A stretch of 64,000 nt of DNA, taken from positions 372,001 through 436,000 of the forward strand of contig CBDDJT010000003.1 in NCBI GenBank assembly GCA_965229765.1. The letters are read 5' to 3'. This DNA comes from ASV31 sp965229765 (GTDB taxonomy: Bacteria > Pseudomonadota > Alphaproteobacteria > Rhodobacterales > Rhodobacteraceae). The translations under genes and the position numbers were made by a program. The notes below the pieces were generated by a model that did no database searches, had not been told where the DNA came from, and saw nothing but the letters and a program-made list of their open reading frames with translations. How positions within the stretch are numbered: position 1 is the first letter of the stretch; every line of letters starts with the position of its first letter. Of this stretch, positions 8,798-17,293 are shown piece after piece.

Positions 8798-9073
8798 TCA
8801 GTCGATCTCGGCCCAGGGAAACGGCTTTTCGTCCGTCATCCCCGACAGGTAGAACACCGCCTTCTTCAGCCAGATCGCCAGACGCGCGCCGAAGGCAGAG
8901 ATCTGGTGGTTCGGCTTGCCCGCGAACAGCATCCACAGGAACTGGCCAAGCGCCACGACCCAGACGAGGTTCTGCGCCACCGCGAAGACCAGAAGCAGCA
9001 AAAGCGAGAACAGGAACCTCTCCCACACCTCGTCCTTGCGGACCCAGCCGTCGTCGTCCTCGTGCTCCGTCAT
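8798..9073 (-). CDS. DUF4389 domain membrane protein
   Basis: A 91-residue protein with an acidic N terminus (MTEHEDDDGWVRKDE) and two hydrophobic stretches: RFLFSLLLLLVFAVAQNLV, then a VVALGQFLWMLFAGKPN segment. It ends in WLKKAVFYLSGMTDEKPFPW, a pattern typical of DUF4389 proteins. Function unknown; predicted inner-membrane protein. The start is the ATG complementary to 9071-9073, because upstream in-frame sequence is Arg-rich and not conserved. It lies 31 bases downstream of the host-attachment-family gene on the same strand, so the two may be co-transcribed. Confidence 0.8.
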   Translation of the reverse strand: MTEHEDDDGWVRKDEVWERFLFSLLLLLVFAVAQNLVWVVALGQFLWMLFAGKPNHQISAFGARLAIWLKKAVFYLSGMTDEKPFPWAEID

Positions 9074-9104
9074 CGCGCGTCTCCTATCCGCCCGGGCCGC
9101 AGGG

Positions 9105-9551
9105 TCAGAAGGCGGCCACCTGTGCAAGATGGGCCGGCAGGTCCGCGACCGCAACATGCGTCAGGTCCCTTGGCATGTCCGCGGCCACCTTGCCGGCCAG
9201 CGTCGGCGGCATTCCAGCCCGCAGCGCGCCCAGCATCTTGGCGGGCGCGACCACGATCAGCCGGTCCGCGCCAGCCCGCATGGCCTCTGCGCCAAGAGCG
9301 GAGACCAGTTCCGCGGCGAAACCCGCGCGGCGCTGCTCCTCGACATCCGTGCGCGGCTCCATCCCGTGGCGCGTGACGCCGGGCGCCGCCTGACCCCGCC
9401 CGCCCCGATCGGCGAAATCGGCCGCCATCGCGGCGGCGTCGCCGCCATCGGCTTTCGCCACCTCGCGCAGGCCATTGCCCACACCCTCGTTCAGAAGAAA
9501 CCGGGCGGCACGGTCATCGGCCACCAGAACAAGCGTCACGACAGGTCTCAT
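9105..9551 (-). CDS. Host attachment family protein
   Basis: A 148-residue soluble protein resembling the family named 'protein required for attachment to host cells'. The N terminus is a beta-strand with VTLVLVADDRAARFLL. The middle is variable and Arg-rich (TRHGMEPRTDVEEQRRAGFA). The C-terminal half holds ADRLIVVAPAKMLGALR and DLTHVAVADLPAHL, as in the family. The name comes from early work in plant-associated bacteria and does not establish a role here; relatives share a fold with archaeal release factor domains. The ATG complementary to 9549-9551 is chosen because it opens the first beta-strand. Confidence 0.75.
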   Translation of the reverse strand: MRPVVTLVLVADDRAARFLLNEGVGNGLREVAKADGGDAAAMAADFADRGGRGQAAPGVTRHGMEPRTDVEEQRRAGFAAELVSALGAEAMRAGADRLIVVAPAKMLGALRAGMPPTLAGKVAADMPRDLTHVAVADLPAHLAQVAAF

Positions 9552-9628
9552 CGGTCGAATCTCCTCGGTTGCGTTCCGCCCGTGATGGTGCACCACGGGC
9601 GGCACAGCCGCCTTGATCCTGCGCAACC

Positions 9629-10630
9629 TCAGCCCGGGCGCGGCCCCGCAGCGGCGAAGACGGCATCGATCATTGCCTGCGTCCCGCGCGAGAACTCCAG
9701 CGGGCAGGGATAGGGCGCGCCCTCGCGCACCGACCGGCCGAACGCCTCGACCTGCAAGACATAATGGTTGGCCGCCGGAAAGCGTTCCACCGTCACCGCG
9801 CCCGCCGCGCCGCCGCCATGCACGGACTTGTGCAATTCCACCCGCGCCTCGCCGAAGACGTGCGCGTTGAACGGCGCGGTCAGTTTGATCGACCCCGCCT
9901 CGCCGTAGAACGTCACCTCCTGCGACGGCGCCATGCGCATCGAGTTGACAAAGGACGCCGTGAACCCGTCGAACTGCGCCGTCACCAGCGAAAACACGTC
10001 CACCCCGTTTTCCCAGCGGACATGGGCGCCGGTGATCTCCTGCGGCTCCTGTCCGGTGACGAAACGCGTGCTGCCGTAGGTGTAGACACCGATATCGGGG
10101 ATCGCGCCGCCGCCGGTTTCCGGACGGTTGCGGATGTTGGCGGTGTCGGCGCGGTTGTCATAGCTGAAGACCGCGTCAACATGCACAAGCTTGCCGATCG
10201 CGCCCTCCTGATACAGCGCCCGCGCCCGCTGCCACTGGGGATGATGCACGATCATGTAGGCCTCGGCCGCCACCAGCCCGGTACGGTCGCGCGCCGCGAT
10301 CACAGCGTCGAACTCTGCCGCCTGCATCGTCAGCGGCTTTTCGCAAAGCACGTGCTTGCCCGCCTCAAGCGCCTTCAGCGTCCACTCGACATGCAGGTGA
10401 TTTGGCAGCGGGACATAGACCGCATCGATATCGGGATCGGCCAGCAGCGCATCATAGCTCGACAGAACCCGCATCCGCGGGGCAAAGGCAGTGAACCCGG
10501 CCGCCTTTTCCGGCGAAGACGTTGCCAGCGCGGCCAGTTCCGCCCCCCTGGCGGCATTGATCGCGGGCGCCATCTTTTCGCGCGCAAAGTTTGCTGCCCC
10601 CAGCACACCCCAGCGAATCGGTTCGGTCAT
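9629..10630 (-). CDS. Gfo/Idh/MocA family oxidoreductase
   Basis: A 333-residue NAD(P)-dependent sugar or cyclitol oxidoreductase. The N-terminal Rossmann fold reads RWGVLGAANFAREKMAPAIN, and the cofactor-site signature CEKPLTMQAAEFDAV contains the catalytic-region lysine of the EKP motif. The preceding VYVPLPNHLHVEWTLKALEAG is also typical. The C-terminal beta-sheet domain includes IPDIGVYTYGSTRFVTG with the GxxxD/H-type substrate face. The substrate is unknown. The start at the ATG complementary to 10628-10630 gives MTEPIRWGVLG and has a GGGAGAGAGG stretch upstream as ribosome-binding site. Divergent from the serine hydrolase gene at 10774. Confidence 0.9.
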   Translation of the reverse strand: MTEPIRWGVLGAANFAREKMAPAINAARGAELAALATSSPEKAAGFTAFAPRMRVLSSYDALLADPDIDAVYVPLPNHLHVEWTLKALEAGKHVLCEKPLTMQAAEFDAVIAARDRTGLVAAEAYMIVHHPQWQRARALYQEGAIGKLVHVDAVFSYDNRADTANIRNRPETGGGAIPDIGVYTYGSTRFVTGQEPQEITGAHVRWENGVDVFSLVTAQFDGFTASFVNSMRMAPSQEVTFYGEAGSIKLTAPFNAHVFGEARVELHKSVHGGGAAGAVTVERFPAANHYVLQVEAFGRSVREGAPYPCPLEFSRGTQAMIDAVFAAAGPRPG

Positions 10631-10773
10631 GGCCTCTCTCCCTTGCATGTCTGCTGCCTGCGCCACCCCACTCGCGCGGGCACCCCGCGTCAAGGGGCCG
10701 GGGCGCGCCTTTTTTCTTGCCCGGACGCGTGCCGCCCGTAACATCGCCGCAACCCTATCGGACCTAGACTCCC

Positions 10774-11799
10774 ATGCGCTCGCTTCTCCTAGCCCTGCTC
10801 CTTGTGCTGCCGTTTGGCGCCGCCGCCGGCCCGCTCGACGACCTGCGCCGCCAGATCGACACAAGCGCCGCGCAGGTCATCCTGATCTGGACCCCCGACG
10901 GCACCGACACTCTGGCCACCGGCCCGCTGGCGCCCGGAGGACGCCAGACACGCGACACCGACCGTTTCCTGCTGGCCTCGGTCACCAAGCCGATGGTCGC
11001 CGCCGCCCTTCTGCAAATGGCAGGGCAAGGTCGGCTCGACCTCGACGCACCGGCCGCGCGGCACCTGCCCCCGGACGTGGTAGCGGGGCTGGACGGACTG
11101 CGCGGCGTGTCGACGGCGGACCTGCTGACGATGACCAGCGGCCTGCCCGACTATCTGGACGACAGGTTCACCGACGCATGGCGCCGCGCCCCGGGGGGCT
11201 GGACACCGGAACGCGCCCTGGCCTTTGCCTATGGCGAACCGCCCGAATTCGACCCCGGCGCGGGCTATGACTATTCCAACACCAACTACCTGCTGGCCCA
11301 GCTGATCCTTGAACGCATCACCGGCCAGTCGCTCGACGCCGCGCTGCGCGCGCTGGTGCTTTCCCGCGCGGGCGCCAAACGCAGCACCATCGTCGGACTG
11401 CGTCCGCCGGGACCCGAGGACGCCGCGGGACTTGAACGCGGACGCGACATGCGCTGGCTTTATGCCAGCCCCGGCATGGGCGACGGCGGGCTTGTGGCAC
11501 CGGCCGCGGACGTGGCCGCCGTGTTCCGCGCCCTCTTTGTCGACCGCACGCTCCTGCCCCGCGCAATGCTGGCGCGGATGCTCGCCGATCCGCTGGACGA
11601 AGGCTATGGAATGGGCATCGTTCTGTCGGACGAGCCGGGCCTTGGCCGCGTGCTCAGCCACTCCGGCGGCGATATCGGCTATTCGGCACACGCCCTGGCG
11701 TTTCCGGATGTCCCCGCGGTGGCCGTGATCTTGCGCGGAGACGAACATGCGGACGAGGACCTGCTGTTGCAGGCCCTCGACCTCGTTCTGGGCGACTAG
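10774..11799 (+). CDS. Exported serine hydrolase, beta-lactamase family (class C-like)
   Basis: A 341-residue protein with a cleavable signal peptide (MRSLLLALLLVLPFGAAAG) and a penicillin-binding-protein/class C beta-lactamase fold. The catalytic S-x-x-K is SVTK at residues 69-72, the Y-x-N motif is YSN at 167-169, and a late HSGGDIGY segment replaces the KTG motif. Such proteins act in the periplasm as D-aminopeptidases, esterases or carboxypeptidase-like enzymes; the HSGG form favours the esterase or peptidase group over a true beta-lactamase. It converges with rpoH, whose stop lies 9 bases away. Confidence 0.85.
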   Translation: MRSLLLALLLVLPFGAAAGPLDDLRRQIDTSAAQVILIWTPDGTDTLATGPLAPGGRQTRDTDRFLLASVTKPMVAAALLQMAGQGRLDLDAPAARHLPPDVVAGLDGLRGVSTADLLTMTSGLPDYLDDRFTDAWRRAPGGWTPERALAFAYGEPPEFDPGAGYDYSNTNYLLAQLILERITGQSLDAALRALVLSRAGAKRSTIVGLRPPGPEDAAGLERGRDMRWLYASPGMGDGGLVAPAADVAAVFRALFVDRTLLPRAMLARMLADPLDEGYGMGIVLSDEPGLGRVLSHSGGDIGYSAHALAFPDVPAVAVILRGDEHADEDLLLQALDLVLGD

Positions 11800-11807
11800 G
11801 CACCGCG

Positions 11808-12704
11808 TCAGGCGCGGGCCAGCATGCCTTTGCCGCGCGCCAGTTCCGTCATCCGCTTTTGCAGCTTCTCGAACGCCCGCACCTCGATCTGGCGGATACG
11901 CTCGCGGCTGACGTCATAGACGCTCGACAGGTCCTCCAGCGTCACCGGCTGGTCCTGAAGGCGGCGCTGCACCAGGATGTCCTTTTCCCGGTCGTTCAGC
12001 ACTTCCATTGCTTCGGACAGCAATTCGCGCCGAGCGGTCAGTTCGTCCTGCTCCTCATAGGCGGTGGCCTGGTCGGCGTCTTCGTCTTCCAGCCAGTCCA
12101 TCCACTCGGTCGCGCTGTCGCCGTCGCTGCCCACCATCGCGTTGAGCGAGGCGTCGCCACCCGACAGACGCCGGTTCATGGAGATCACCTCGGCCTCGGT
12201 CACGCCAAGATCATGGGCGATCCTCTGGACGTTCTCGGGGCGCAGGTCGCCGTCCTCCAGCGCGCCGATGCGCGCCTTGGCCTTGCGCAGGTTGAAGAAC
12301 AGCTTCTTCTGCGCGCTGGTGGTCCCCAGCTTCACAAGACTCCACGACCGCAGGATGTATTCCTGGATCGAGGCGCGGATCCACCACATGGCGTAGGTGG
12401 CAAGCCGGAACCCCTTTTCGGGGTCGAACCGCTTGACCGCCTGCATCAGGCCCACGTTCGCCTCTGATATCACCTCGGCCTGCGGCAGGCCGTAGCCGCG
12501 ATAGCCCATGGCGATCTTGGCCGCCAGCCGCAGGTGGCTTGTGACCATGACATGCGCGGCCTCGGTGTCCTGATGGTCCACCCAGCGCTTGGCCAGCATG
12601 TATTCCTGTCCGGGTTCCAGCATCGGGAACTTGCGGATCTCCTGCAGGTAACGGTTCAGACCCTGCTCCGGCGACGGCGCGGGAAGATTGGCGTAATTCG
12701 ACAT
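11808..12704 (-). CDS. rpoH: RNA polymerase sigma factor RpoH (sigma-32 family)
   Basis: A 298-residue heat-shock sigma factor. Region 2 is clear: DPEKGFRLATYAMWWIRASI is the -10 recognition and core-binding segment. The RpoH box follows as QKKLFFNLRKAK. Region 4 holds the helix-turn-helix with LEDLSSVYDVSRERIRQIE, which reads the -35. Many Rhodobacterales carry two RpoH proteins; which one this is cannot be decided here. The start is the ATG complementary to 12702-12704, with GAGAGGGG about 7 bases upstream. A near-perfect heat-shock-type promoter lies 43-71 bases upstream, suggesting autoregulation. Confidence 0.93.
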   Translation of the reverse strand: MSNYANLPAPSPEQGLNRYLQEIRKFPMLEPGQEYMLAKRWVDHQDTEAAHVMVTSHLRLAAKIAMGYRGYGLPQAEVISEANVGLMQAVKRFDPEKGFRLATYAMWWIRASIQEYILRSWSLVKLGTTSAQKKLFFNLRKAKARIGALEDGDLRPENVQRIAHDLGVTEAEVISMNRRLSGGDASLNAMVGSDGDSATEWMDWLEDEDADQATAYEEQDELTARRELLSEAMEVLNDREKDILVQRRLQDQPVTLEDLSSVYDVSRERIRQIEVRAFEKLQKRMTELARGKGMLARA

Positions 12705-12746
12705 GGTATGCCCCTCTCACTCCCTGATGTATCAAGGCTTAACATT

Positions 12747-12775
12747 ATTTAGGGGCCGGCAAGCCCCGTTTCAAG
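12747..12775 (-). promoter_or_regulatory. Sigma-32 (heat-shock) type promoter of rpoH
   Basis: Read on the minus strand, CTTGAAA (12769-12775) is followed after exactly 13 bases by CCCCTAAAT (12747-12755). This matches the RpoH promoter pattern CTTGAA-N13/14-CCCCATnT closely. Transcription would begin near 12740, about 36 bases before the rpoH start codon. The implied control is that RpoH stimulates its own gene. Confidence 0.75.
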
Positions 12776-13002
12776 ACAGCGCTAACATCAAACTATGAAT
12801 GAAGGATGGGAACCGGCCCGCCCAAGGTCCAGAGATGACATTCAAACTCACACCCTCGTGCGCGCGGGCGCAGCTTTGTTGCAGGCAAAGCCCCCAACCC
12901 ATGCATTATCGCATATTATATCTGCCTTCTCAGCGGATTTCCATGCAAACCGCAACATGCGATGCCCTTGCCACCGCGAACAGCCACGCCAAGGAGCCTC
13001 CC

Positions 13003-13665
13003 ATGCATGCCACAGCCCCCCTCTTCCGCCCCGCCGGCGCCGCATATCTCGTCATCATCGCCGCCGGGCTTTTCGCCGAACTGGGCGTGCGGATGCCGCT
13101 TTCGGTTCCCGGCGACCCCGCTGCCACCTGGGCCGCTGTTGCCACCAACCTGCCGCTCTTCCGGCTGGGGCTGGCCGCCGACGCCGTGATGATCCTCGCC
13201 GATATCGCGCTGGCGGTCCTTCTGTATGCCGTCTTTCGCGCCACCCAGCCGCAGGTCGCGCTGGCCGCGATGGCCTTGCGCCTGATCCAGGCCGCGATCA
13301 TCGGCGCCAGCCTGCTTGCCCTTCTGGCCGTTCTTCTGCTGGTGGAACGTGGCACGCCCGCGCCCGACGCGCTTGTCCTGCTGATGGACCTGCACGCCCA
13401 CGGCTATGACTTCGGACTGATCTTCTTCGGCGCCAACACGCTGCTGACAGCATGGCTCGCCTGCCGCTCCGGCCTCTTTCCGATGTGGCTTGCCGCACTC
13501 CTTCTCGGAGCCGGAGTCGTCTACCTTGTCGGCAGCTTCACCGCGTTGCTGGCGCCCGGCGTCAACGCGATGATCCAGCCCGCCTATGGCCTGCCGCTGA
13601 TCGCGGAAACCGCCTTTGCGCTTATGCTCCTGCGCGGCGCCCGTCAGGTGGCCGTGCCCGCCTGA
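13003..13665 (+). CDS. DUF4386 family membrane protein
   Basis: A 220-residue integral membrane protein with six to seven hydrophobic segments. It starts PAGAAYLVIIAAGLFAELGV, and its conserved middle LHAHGYDFGLIFFGANTLLT is the DUF4386 signature. Function unknown. The ATG at 13003 is preceded by AAGGAG at 12991-12996, ideal spacing; longer in-frame forms upstream lack conservation. It converges with the pseudouridine synthase gene, overlapping it by 22 bases. It sits between rpoH and the rluA-type gene, which are often direct neighbours in this order, so it may be an insertion into that pair. Confidence 0.78.
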   Translation: MHATAPLFRPAGAAYLVIIAAGLFAELGVRMPLSVPGDPAATWAAVATNLPLFRLGLAADAVMILADIALAVLLYAVFRATQPQVALAAMALRLIQAAIIGASLLALLAVLLLVERGTPAPDALVLLMDLHAHGYDFGLIFFGANTLLTAWLACRSGLFPMWLAALLLGAGVVYLVGSFTALLAPGVNAMIQPAYGLPLIAETAFALMLLRGARQVAVPA

Positions 13666-14687
13666 ACGCGCAAGGCGGCTGCCAGCGCCACCATGTCCGC
13701 AGGCAGCGGCGCCTCGAACCGATGCGCCGCACCCGTCGCCGGATGCACAAAGCCCAGGACCGCCGCGTGAAGCGCCTGCCGGGGAAATCCCGCCGCCGCC
13801 TCTGCCGCCCCCGCACCCAGCGCCGCCGCCGAAACGCGGCGGCGGCCGCCATAGACCGGATCCCCCACCAGTCCATGCCCGGCATAGGCCATGTGCACCC
13901 GGATCTGATGCGTGCGCCCGGTTTCCAGCCAGCAACTGACCAGCGCCGCGGCCTGCGGCGTCCCGAACCGCTCGTCCACCCGCAAACGCGTCACCGCGTG
14001 CCGCCCGCCATGCGCCACCACCGCCTGCTTCTGCCGGTCGGTGCGGTGCCGGTCGAGCCGCGTGGCGATCCGGATCACGCCGCCCGCCTCGAACCCCACG
14101 CCCTCCAGCCCGGCCAGCCGCGGATCGCTCGCATCCGGCACCCCGTGACACACGGCAAGATAGACCCGCTCGGCCGTGTGCGCCGCGAACTGGTCGGCAA
14201 GCCCATGATGGGCGCGGTCGGTCTTGGCGGCCACCAGCACACCGCTCGTGTCCTTGTCGATGCGATGCACGATGCCTGGCCGCTTTTCTCCGCCCACGCC
14301 GGACAGGCTGTCGCCGCAATGGGCGATCAACGCGTTGACCAGCGTGCCCGCCTTCGACCCCGGCGCGGGATGAACCACCATGCCCGCGGGCTTGTTCACC
14401 ACGATCAGGTCTGCGTCCTCGTACAGCACGTCAAGCGGGATGGCCTCGCCCGCAATCACGCTTTCCTCGGCCTCGGGGACGGCGATCTCGATCACATCGC
14501 CCTCGGTCACGCGCGCCCGCGCATCCTCCAGCACTACGCCGCCGCGCGTCACCGCGCCCTCGGCGATCAGCCGGGCCAGCCGTGAACGGCTCAGCGCCGC
14601 GGCCTCTGGCACGTCGCGCGCCAGTGCCTTATCAAGGCGCGCGGGCGGATCGGCGGCGATGACGACCCTTATGCAGGAGACGGGCAT
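13644..14687 (-). CDS. RluA family pseudouridine synthase (RluD-like)
   Basis: A 347-residue protein that converts specific uridines of large-subunit rRNA to pseudouridine. An N-terminal S4-like RNA-binding part (ARLDKALARDVPEAAALSRS) is followed by the catalytic domain. Its active-site motif is HRIDKDTSGVLVAAK, with the catalytic Asp in RIDKDTSG. Other family marks are VVNKPAGMVVHPAPG and ETGRTHQIRVHMAYAGH. The start codon is complementary to 14685-14687 and shares a CATG palindrome with the start of the divergent gene at 14686, so the two reading frames begin on the same four bases. Confidence 0.9.
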   Translation of the reverse strand: MPVSCIRVVIAADPPARLDKALARDVPEAAALSRSRLARLIAEGAVTRGGVVLEDARARVTEGDVIEIAVPEAEESVIAGEAIPLDVLYEDADLIVVNKPAGMVVHPAPGSKAGTLVNALIAHCGDSLSGVGGEKRPGIVHRIDKDTSGVLVAAKTDRAHHGLADQFAAHTAERVYLAVCHGVPDASDPRLAGLEGVGFEAGGVIRIATRLDRHRTDRQKQAVVAHGGRHAVTRLRVDERFGTPQAAALVSCWLETGRTHQIRVHMAYAGHGLVGDPVYGGRRRVSAAALGAGAAEAAAGFPRQALHAAVLGFVHPATGAAHRFEAPLPADMVALAAALRVQAGTAT

Positions 14688-14985
14688 GGACGACACTCCG
14701 GGGCCGGACGCCGGCACGCTGAGGTTTCTGAAGACGCTGGTCACGGGCCTGACCGTGACGATGATCGCCGGGCTTCTAGTCCTGATCGTGCTGTTTGTCA
14801 CCCGCTTCCCCGCGCCGCAGACACCCCTGCCCGACGCGATCACCCTGCCCGACGGCACCCGCGCCACCGCTTTCACGCAAGGCGCCACCTGGTATGCCAT
14901 CGTCACCGAAGGAAACGAGATCCTGATCTACGGCCGCGACAGTGGCGAGATCGCGCAACGAATTGCGATCCTGCCCGGGGATTGA
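14686..14985 (+). CDS. DUF6476 family small membrane protein
   Basis: A 99-residue protein with one transmembrane helix (VTMIAGLLVLIVLFVTRFP, residues about 24-42). The soluble part after it reads LPDGTRATAFTQGATWYAIV and TEGNEILIYGRDSGEIAQRI, a pattern found next to rluA genes across Rhodobacterales. Function unknown; probably anchored in the inner membrane with the C-terminal part outside. The start ATG at 14686 has AGGAGA at 14675-14680 as ribosome-binding site and overlaps the divergent pseudouridine synthase start. Confidence 0.75.
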   Translation: MDDTPGPDAGTLRFLKTLVTGLTVTMIAGLLVLIVLFVTRFPAPQTPLPDAITLPDGTRATAFTQGATWYAIVTEGNEILIYGRDSGEIAQRIAILPGD

Positions 14986-15111
14986 CCCCGCCCAGGCACC
15001 GAAAATCCCCCAACTGGCGCCAATTTGGCCGCATTCCGCACGCAGCATCTTCTAATTGTTAGCCCGTACGCTGTCCCCAGTGCTCCAATACTGTCGACAA
15101 GAGGATGCCCC

Positions 15112-15834
15112 ATGGCCGACGTCACCAATGGATACACCGGGCCGGTGCACGCCTGGCGCCCACGGCTTTTGCCCTTGGACATCTATCTGCCCATCGCGCA
15201 CGGACGTGCGTTGGGTCTGCTTCTGGCGCTCGACGCGCTGGTGATCGGACTGCATGTCGCCACCGGTGTCCTGCTCCCCCGTATCCCGGAGATGCTCAAT
15301 ATAACGACCGAATTCGGGCTGGCCGAAAGCATCGGATACGCGAAATGGATGGCGATCATCGCGGTCCTTCTGATGGCCTGGTCCATCACCGGCAGCCGGG
15401 TGCTCTTTCCGTTCGCGGTGATCTTCGCCGTGATGCTGGCCGATGACATGCTGCAACTGCACGAACATATCGGCCACCGCCTTGCGGCCCGGCAACTCGC
15501 GCCCGCCATCGGCCCGCTCCGCCCGCACGAGGTCGGAGAGATCATCGGCTATGCCGCGCTGTTCCTGCCCCTGATGCCGCCGCTTCTGCGTGCCTGGTCA
15601 CTCAGCGGGAAACGGGGCGAGCATCTGACAGGCTCGCTTCTCGGGCTTATCCTGCTCTTCGGCGTGTTCGGCGTGGTGATCGACGCCCTGCATCCCGTCT
15701 TCGGCGGCACCCGCATTGCCGACGCGCTGCTCTATCTCGTGGAAGACGGCGGCGAGATCGTGGTCTCCAGCCTGATCCTCGCCCATGTGCTGGCGATCTG
15801 GACCGCGGCTCAGCCCGCGCCGCCGCGCGACTGA
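15112..15834 (+). CDS. Integral membrane protein of unknown function
   Basis: A 240-residue protein with about six predicted membrane helices; I do not recognise a named family. Helices are visible at ALGLLLALDALVIGLHVATG, MAIIAVLLMAWSITG, LFPFAVIFAVMLADDML, IIGYAALFLPLMPPLL, LLGLILLFGVFGVVID and VVSSLILAHVLAIW. Several charged and His residues lie at helix ends (DDMLQLHEHIGHRLA), a possible metal or cofactor site. The ATG at 15112 is preceded by AAGAGGA. The 3' end overlaps the convergent O-antigen-ligase-like gene by 25 bases. Confidence 0.65.
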   Translation: MADVTNGYTGPVHAWRPRLLPLDIYLPIAHGRALGLLLALDALVIGLHVATGVLLPRIPEMLNITTEFGLAESIGYAKWMAIIAVLLMAWSITGSRVLFPFAVIFAVMLADDMLQLHEHIGHRLAARQLAPAIGPLRPHEVGEIIGYAALFLPLMPPLLRAWSLSGKRGEHLTGSLLGLILLFGVFGVVIDALHPVFGGTRIADALLYLVEDGGEIVVSSLILAHVLAIWTAAQPAPPRD

Positions 15835-17204
15835 AGCACGCCGCCGCGCGACAGCCCCACGCAAAGCCCCGCCATCACGAAGAAGAACGCGCCAAGGTTC
15901 GGCGTGCTGCCGGTCAGAAGCGCGTTCAGCCACAGCGCAAGGCACAGCGCCTTCAGCCCGCCCACCGTGGCGTCGCGCAGGCTGTCGCCGGTCCGCGCCG
16001 GCTGCAACAGGACAGAGCCGAGGAGGACCAGGAACAGCCCCGTGCCGATCACCCCGATGCTGCCAAGGCTCGCCAGCAGCCAGCTTGATGCGCGCACGCT
16101 GCCAAGCCCCGCGCCCACGCCCAGCGTGTCGGTGAAATTGCGGAACGCCTGCGTGTTCCAACTCATCCGCTCCACGCCCGACTCGGTGTCGAGCTTGGTA
16201 AACAGCGCCCGGTCAAGAAACGCCTGCAAACCCTCGGACAGCTGATAGGCGACCCCCAGCGCGATCAGCGCGAACCACACCACCCCGATCCCCAAGAGAA
16301 AGATCGACGCCCCCCGCCGCGACACGTCGGGCCTGAGCCCTGCGAGCAGGTGATAGGCCCCATAGCTGACCAGATAGACCGCCAGCGCCACATAGGCCCC
16401 CGAAGAGGTCGACCGCAGCAGCAGCAGAAGGCTGACCGCCAGAAGCGCGCCGGTATAGCGCGTGCGCGGCCCGGCGACCCAGACGTGCAGCCAGAACGCG
16501 AACAGCGCCAGCGAAAACGCGCCAAAGGCCGAGGCTTCGGGAAATCCGCCAATCATCCGCTTCATCCCTGCCATCGCGTGATCGACAAGGATCGCGTAAT
16601 TCGCCGTGCGGATCGGCTCCATCAGCACCTGTAGCCCGGCGGAAAAGGTCAGCACGTCCAGCCAGCCCAGGATGAAATGCACCACCGTCGCCAGCGCCAT
16701 GCCCCGCAGGATCAGCCGCGCATCGGGCGTCATCCGCACAAGCGTGGCGAAGGTCGCGAACCCCAGCGCCGCGATGGTCAGCGTGAAAAGCTGCGTGATG
16801 TTGCCCGTGCCGGGGCGCAGCGGGATCGATACGATCCCGCTGTCATTGGCCGACCGCGACAGGCTGAACACCTCGGTCGCGCCCGAAAACAGCGCCGGCG
16901 CGAAGATCGCCGAGAAGGCGCAATAGGCCCACAGCAGCAGCAGGATGAACCCCGGCGCCCAGGGCCGCAGCGTGCCGGCGAACCGCGCCGCCCCGTCGGC
17001 CGACAGGATGAGCAGTGCAAAGGCCGTCAGGATCGCCATGTCCTTCAGCCCGATCGACGCGCCGCCCAGCGCCGGCAGGTTGAACGCCGCCGCCGCCCCG
17101 AAGGGCGCGATCAGGAAAAACGCCCACAGCCCCCGGCGCGGCCCCTGCGCCAGAAACACCCCGATCGCGATCAGGGCCAGCAATGTGCTTGGCAGTATCT
17201 GCAT
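15810..17204 (-). CDS. O-antigen ligase/polymerase-like membrane protein
   Basis: A 464-residue protein with about 11-12 hydrophobic segments and a large loop (about 330-380) after the later helices, the layout of Wzy/WaaL-type proteins. The loop contains TESGVERMSWNTQAFRNFTD and then GVGAGLGSVRASSWLLASLG, which resembles the conserved region of O-antigen ligase domains. Its likely job is polymerising or attaching surface polysaccharide at the periplasmic face of the inner membrane; the substrate is unknown. The intact gene abuts the duplicated block, and its first 38 codons are repeated as a fragment at 19714-19829. Confidence 0.7.
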   Translation of the reverse strand: MQILPSTLLALIAIGVFLAQGPRRGLWAFFLIAPFGAAAAFNLPALGGASIGLKDMAILTAFALLILSADGAARFAGTLRPWAPGFILLLLWAYCAFSAIFAPALFSGATEVFSLSRSANDSGIVSIPLRPGTGNITQLFTLTIAALGFATFATLVRMTPDARLILRGMALATVVHFILGWLDVLTFSAGLQVLMEPIRTANYAILVDHAMAGMKRMIGGFPEASAFGAFSLALFAFWLHVWVAGPRTRYTGALLAVSLLLLLRSTSSGAYVALAVYLVSYGAYHLLAGLRPDVSRRGASIFLLGIGVVWFALIALGVAYQLSEGLQAFLDRALFTKLDTESGVERMSWNTQAFRNFTDTLGVGAGLGSVRASSWLLASLGSIGVIGTGLFLVLLGSVLLQPARTGDSLRDATVGGLKALCLALWLNALLTGSTPNLGAFFFVMAGLCVGLSRGGVLQSRGGAG

Positions 17205-17293
17205 CGACGCGCCCGGCCACGCACCTCACAAGGGTGCGCCCCGGTGTTACGCCATGCCGGCGCGCCGGTCCATCCGCACGCGGCCCGCGCCGG

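Noticed and set aside
12752..12768. GGGGC...GCCCC hairpin upstream of rpoH as a terminator
   Set aside because: It coincides with the -10 and spacer of the heat-shock promoter, has no T-run, and there is no gene ending there.
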